Assembly (NCBI RefSeq): GCF_900104625.1
Contig: NZ_FNVZ01000005.1
Location: forward strand, 1,488,001 to 1,552,000
Direction of reading: 5' to 3'
From: Leptotrichia massiliensis
GTDB lineage: Bacteria; Fusobacteriota; Fusobacteriia; Fusobacteriales; Leptotrichiaceae
DNA length: 64,000 nucleotides
The first letter of the stretch is position 1; every line of letters begins with the position of its first letter. Below, piece after piece: positions 60,951-64,000 of the stretch. Both the position numbers and the translations under genes were made by a program. The notes beneath the pieces are model-generated. The model ran no database searches and was not told the origin of the DNA. It saw nothing but the letters and a program-made list of their open reading frames with translations.

Positions 60951-61172
60951 TTATTCAAACTCTTCCATTTCCACTTTTCCATTTTTTTCAAGCACCTTCA
61001 TAACTTTCCCTTCTCCGACTTCAAGTAATTTCTCCGAATCTTTAATAAGTTTAATCGCCTTCTCGTATTCAGAAATTGAATCATCTAGCGATAATTCCTC
61101 ACTTTCCAATTTTTCCAAAATTTCATCAATTTGTGCAATATTTTCTTCATAACTTTGTTTTTTTACTGCCAT
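60951..61172 (-). CDS. xseB: Exodeoxyribonuclease VII small subunit
   Basis: 73 aa, typical XseB: SYEENIAQIDEILEKLESEELSLDDSISEYEKAIKLI, a two-helix coiled coil. It partners XseA to degrade ssDNA. AAAGGAG precedes the ATG. xseA is not in the window. Confidence 0.93.
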   Translation of the reverse strand: MAVKKQSYEENIAQIDEILEKLESEELSLDDSISEYEKAIKLIKDSEKLLEVGEGKVMKVLEKNGKVEMEEFE

Positions 61173-61199
61173 TTTTATTTTTCTCCTTTATTTTTTTAT

Positions 61200-61754
61200 T
61201 TATCCTTCAAACCTATAAAAACTAACTACCTTCTTATTATAATCTCTTTCATCATATTTCACAAAATCACCTATTTTATCCGCCATTTTCTCATACGTGC
61301 TGTGTTCTGAAATTATAATTCCATCTCGTTCCAAAAGATTTTCTTCTGATATTTTTTCAATCGTTGTTGTTGAGATATTTTCCTTGTAAGGCGGATCCAA
61401 AAATATTATATCAAATGTTTCATTTTTTCTTGAAAGGATTTCTATCGCTCGAAAAACATCATTTTTATAGGCACGACATTTTTCTTCCACTCCAAGATGA
61501 TTCACATTTTCAATAATTACTCTTAGCGCCTCTTTATCTTCCTCAATCATAATCGCTCTTTTTGAACCACGGCTAAGTGCTTCAAATGAGACATTTCCAG
61601 TTCCTGAATATAAGTCCAAAAATTTTGCATCTACTACTTTTTCTCCAATTATACTGAAAATTGCCTCTTTTATTCTTTCTAGCGTAGGTCTAGTTTCTCT
61701 TCCTTCCCTTGATTTTATTCTTCTATTTTTCAATGTTCCTGCTACAATTCTCAT
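61200..61754 (-). CDS. rsmD: 16S rRNA (guanine966-N2)-methyltransferase
   Basis: 184 aa. N-terminal RIVAGTLKNRRIKSREGRETRPTLERIKEAIFSII is the RsmD signature; SAM motif FLDLYSGTGNVSFEALSRG (about 44-62) and catalytic FDIIFLDPPYKE (about 116-127). Methylates G966 in 16S rRNA. 27 bp before xseB in the same direction. Confidence 0.95.
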   Translation of the reverse strand: MRIVAGTLKNRRIKSREGRETRPTLERIKEAIFSIIGEKVVDAKFLDLYSGTGNVSFEALSRGSKRAIMIEEDKEALRVIIENVNHLGVEEKCRAYKNDVFRAIEILSRKNETFDIIFLDPPYKENISTTTIEKISEENLLERDGIIISEHSTYEKMADKIGDFVKYDERDYNKKVVSFYRFEG

Positions 61755-61847
61755 TTTTTCCTCTTTTCAATTTTTATGATTCTCTCTATATTTGAATTAA
61801 TCTGTGTATATTTTACTACATTTCAGGCAAAATTACCAACATTTGCC

Positions 61848-62618
61848 CTACTTAAATTTTATTGAAATTTTTCCATCCAGATTTACTCCACCCTCAAGCA
61901 GTTCATAATGCTCTTTTGTACTATTTTTACTAATATTCTTAAATTCATAATCTTTAAAATTTATACTGGCAATTTTTAAATCTGATTTATTATAAACATT
62001 TACGTACAATATTTCCGCCTTATTTTTGTTAAAAAAATTGTCAACTAACTCAAAACTGTACACAAAATCCTTATTTCTTGAAAATTTTGTATTTACTAAA
62101 TCATAATAAACAGCGATTTTCCCTTCTTCCATCGACGGAATAACCTTTGAAATGGCAAACCATTCACGCTGGATACTATCTGTAACTTGACTTTCATAAA
62201 TATTTTCATCAAATTTTATAACTGCTCTCAAATTTTGTGCCTTTTTATAATCTGTCAAAAACCTTATATTTTTTACAAATTTCCCTCGGTTATTCGTATT
62301 TTTATTACTAAAATCCTCTTTTAAGCTCTTCTCAATATTCGTATCCAGCCAGAACATAAACGTCGATTTCACATTATAATTCCCAATATTCTCAAACGTA
62401 TAAACACTTTCAACCTTTATTGTCTTATTTTTCTCAATCGTAATATTCAAATCTTCCCTCTTTATAACTAACGGCTCCTGTCTTACAATTTTCAAATTTC
62501 CAATTGCCAAAAATTCTGATTTTGCAGAAAATGTTACAATGTTTATTGCAAAAAATATTATCATTATAAATGTTACTTTAAAAGATTTTTTTAATTTCTT
62601 ATTATTCAAAAAAAACAT
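61848..62618 (-). CDS. Exported protein, possibly DUF4424-like
   Basis: 256 aa. An N-terminal signal/anchor is preceded by a basic stretch (KKLKKSFKVTFIMIIFFAINIVTFS). The mature region is beta-rich: VIKREDLNITIEKNKTIKVESVYTFENIGNYNVKSTFMFWL recalls DUF4424, whose proteins start with 'ED/L.I....V.V.Y.F.N', but the match is by pattern only. AAAGGAG precedes the ATG. Lies 24 bp after dnaE, same strand, probably co-transcribed. Confidence 0.6.
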   Translation of the reverse strand: MFFLNNKKLKKSFKVTFIMIIFFAINIVTFSAKSEFLAIGNLKIVRQEPLVIKREDLNITIEKNKTIKVESVYTFENIGNYNVKSTFMFWLDTNIEKSLKEDFSNKNTNNRGKFVKNIRFLTDYKKAQNLRAVIKFDENIYESQVTDSIQREWFAISKVIPSMEEGKIAVYYDLVNTKFSRNKDFVYSFELVDNFFNKNKAEILYVNVYNKSDLKIASINFKDYEFKNISKNSTKEHYELLEGGVNLDGKISIKFK

Positions 62619-62642
62619 ATCTCAACTCCTTTAATTTTTTTA

Positions 62643-64000
62643 TCATTTCAACTTTATTCTCTCAATACCTACCAATTTCGCAACTTTCCTAATAAACTTG
62701 AGCGACAAGTTCACATTATATTTTTCAGACAGTTTTACAACTTCCTTTTTCTCATTCGTTTTAAACGCTAAAAATACTTGATTATCACCTTTATTTTTCA
62801 AAATAAGCTGCTTCAATTCCTGATTTTTTTCTTTCACTTCTTCGTCAATCAAGATGTATAATTTCAGATTCTTGTTTTCTTCCAGATTTTCAATGTTGCA
62901 AATGTTGTTTAAAATAACTGTATTTTTATTTTGCTCGGAATTTACAATTCCTTCCAGCACCATAATCTGATCTTCCGTAATTTTATATCCAAAAGTTATG
63001 TATTCTCTTGGAAAACAGATTACTTCAATGCTTTTTTGAAAATCTTCCATTTCAAATTTTACCATTGGCTCTTTTCCAGCCCGTGTTGCAAATTTTTTTA
63101 CATTTTTTACTATTCCGATAATTCTTACTTTTTTTAGCTCTTTTTGGGAAATTTCTGATATTTTGTTATGGGAAATTATATTTATCAAATTTTTTTTCTC
63201 ATTTAAAGGATGGCTTGAAACGTAGATTCCCAAATATTCCTTTTCGTTTTGAAGTAAAAGTTTTTGAGGAAATTCATCACTTTTTTCCATCTGGAAGTCA
63301 ACTGATATTTCTTTTTTACCGCCGAATAAAATCATTTGCAAATCTTCTTCAGATTCGTATTTTTTCTGGCTGTATTCTAGAACTTTGTCAATAGACTTGT
63401 ATTTTTCAAACCTGTTTCCATCAAGTCCATCTAATGCTCCCGATAAAATTAGCGATTCCAGCTGTTTTTTTGTAATTCCGTTTTGCTTCATCCGATATCC
63501 AAAATCTTTATAGGAAACAAACTTTCCGTTTTTTCGTTCTTTTTTTATTTCATTAATTAAAGCTACCCCCACGCCTTTTATCGCAAAAAGTCCAAATCTT
63601 ATTCCAGCCTTTCCAAAATTTTCTTTATCCTCCTGATTTTCTTCAATTTCAAAATCATAATCAGACAAATTCACATCTGGCAAAAATATATTAATCCCTT
63701 TTTCCTTCGCTTCATTCACAAAAACAACAAATCTATCCAAATTATGCACTTCGGTTGTCATTATCGCAGCAAAAAACTCCAATGGATAATTTGCCTTAAA
63801 ATACGCTGTCCAGTAAACAATCAAGGCGTAAGCCGCCGAATGTGACTTGTTAAATCCATATCCACCAAATTTTTCCACTAAATCATAAATTTCGTTTGCC
63901 TTTTTCGATAAAACTCCGTTTTTTTGAGCATTTGTTACAAATTTTTCACGATTTTTCTTCATTAGTTCAGGATTTTTCTTTCCAATCGCACGCCGCAGCT
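62643..64000 (-). CDS. dnaE: DNA polymerase III alpha subunit DnaE (C-terminal part)
   Basis: The frame stays open through the right edge, so the gene is partial at its 5' end; residues upstream of the first in-frame ATG (63962) still read as DnaE (LRRAIGKKNPEL). Visible parts: the fingers/C-terminal palm EKFGGYGFNKSHSAAYALIVYWTAYFKANYPLEF, the tandem HhH region FGLFAIKGVGVALINEI and LILSGALDGL, and an OB fold (KVRIIGIVKNVKKFATRAGKEPMVKFEMED). With PolC on the same chromosome it is likely the initiation/translesion-type DnaE. Confidence 0.95.
   Translation of the reverse strand, partial: LRRAIGKKNPELMKKNREKFVTNAQKNGVLSKKANEIYDLVEKFGGYGFNKSHSAAYALIVYWTAYFKANYPLEFFAAIMTTEVHNLDRFVVFVNEAKEKGINIFLPDVNLSDYDFEIEENQEDKENFGKAGIRFGLFAIKGVGVALINEIKKERKNGKFVSYKDFGYRMKQNGITKKQLESLILSGALDGLDGNRFEKYKSIDKVLEYSQKKYESEEDLQMILFGGKKEISVDFQMEKSDEFPQKLLLQNEKEYLGIYVSSHPLNEKKNLINIISHNKISEISQKELKKVRIIGIVKNVKKFATRAGKEPMVKFEMEDFQKSIEVICFPREYITFGYKITEDQIMVLEGIVNSEQNKNTVILNNICNIENLEENKNLKLYILIDEEVKEKNQELKQLILKNKGDNQVFLAFKTNEKKEVVKLSEKYNVNLSLKFIRKVAKLVGIERIKLK

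Overview
The window is a very AT-rich chromosomal segment, most likely from Leptotrichia (Fusobacteriota). The best evidence is a type VI-A CRISPR locus whose Cas13a closely resembles, from memory, the Leptotrichia wadei and L. buccalis enzymes. The coexistence of a Gram-positive-type PolC with a separate DnaE, and the overall base composition, fit this. No computation was run; family calls come from reading motifs.

Layout. (1) 1-6170: early region of a prophage or related integrative element. It has a divergent XRE repressor with two matching operators, a run of tiny genes (one apparently needing a -1 frameshift), a recombination cassette (YqaJ exonuclease, DUF1351, Bet/RecT annealing protein), an excisionase-like HTH and a tyrosine integrase at the right edge. 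(2) 6200-16110, all leftward: two paralogous L,D-transpeptidase-like proteins, a PatB-type C-S lyase, a 911-aa Mrr-nuclease/STAND NTPase that looks like an anti-phage protein, a flavin-type oxidase and formate-THF ligase. (3) 16376-26581, leftward: polC, a 930-bp gap holding two copies of a structured repeat, then an efeO-efeB-efeU-tatC-tatA iron-uptake operon carrying its own Tat translocase. (4) 26980-35252, rightward: NAD kinase, recN, xer recombinase, DUF1694, murA and an iron-dependent alcohol dehydrogenase, followed by a third copy of the structured repeat. (5) 35681-38358, leftward: trmN6, yebC, three tRNAs and a small membrane protein. (6) 38541-39580: tpiA and secG. (7) 39680-45160: hicA, a two-spacer CRISPR mini-array, hicB, cas13a and a five-spacer CRISPR array. 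(8) 45322-55213: addB-addA, ppaC, a cyclophilin, a methyltransferase and AtpZ/AtpI-like membrane proteins. (9) 55220-64000, leftward: cbiB, secreted unknowns, a PgeF/laccase-domain protein, a YeiH transporter, ispA, a VOC protein, xseB, rsmD, and the 3' part of dnaE running off the right edge.

Most interesting is region 7. A HicAB toxin-antitoxin pair is split by a CRISPR mini-array, with the antitoxin 29 bp upstream of cas13a. A palindrome of the form ACGTRTTTAAYACGT (or a half-site) sits at the same place, just 5' of the -10 box, in the hicA promoter, the hicB-cas13a promoter and a third promoter-like site past the main array. This suggests HicB may co-regulate toxin, mini-array and Cas13a. 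Both arrays share an inverted repeat at the leader-repeat junction. No cas1/cas2 is present in the window.

A second notable signal is a dispersed intergenic element (three copies at 20891-21120, 21187-21392 and 35390-35560). Its primary sequence is partly conserved while one hairpin stem changes compensatorily in all three copies, and a second hairpin stem changes in two, which suggests a structured RNA or a hairpin-bearing mobile repeat.
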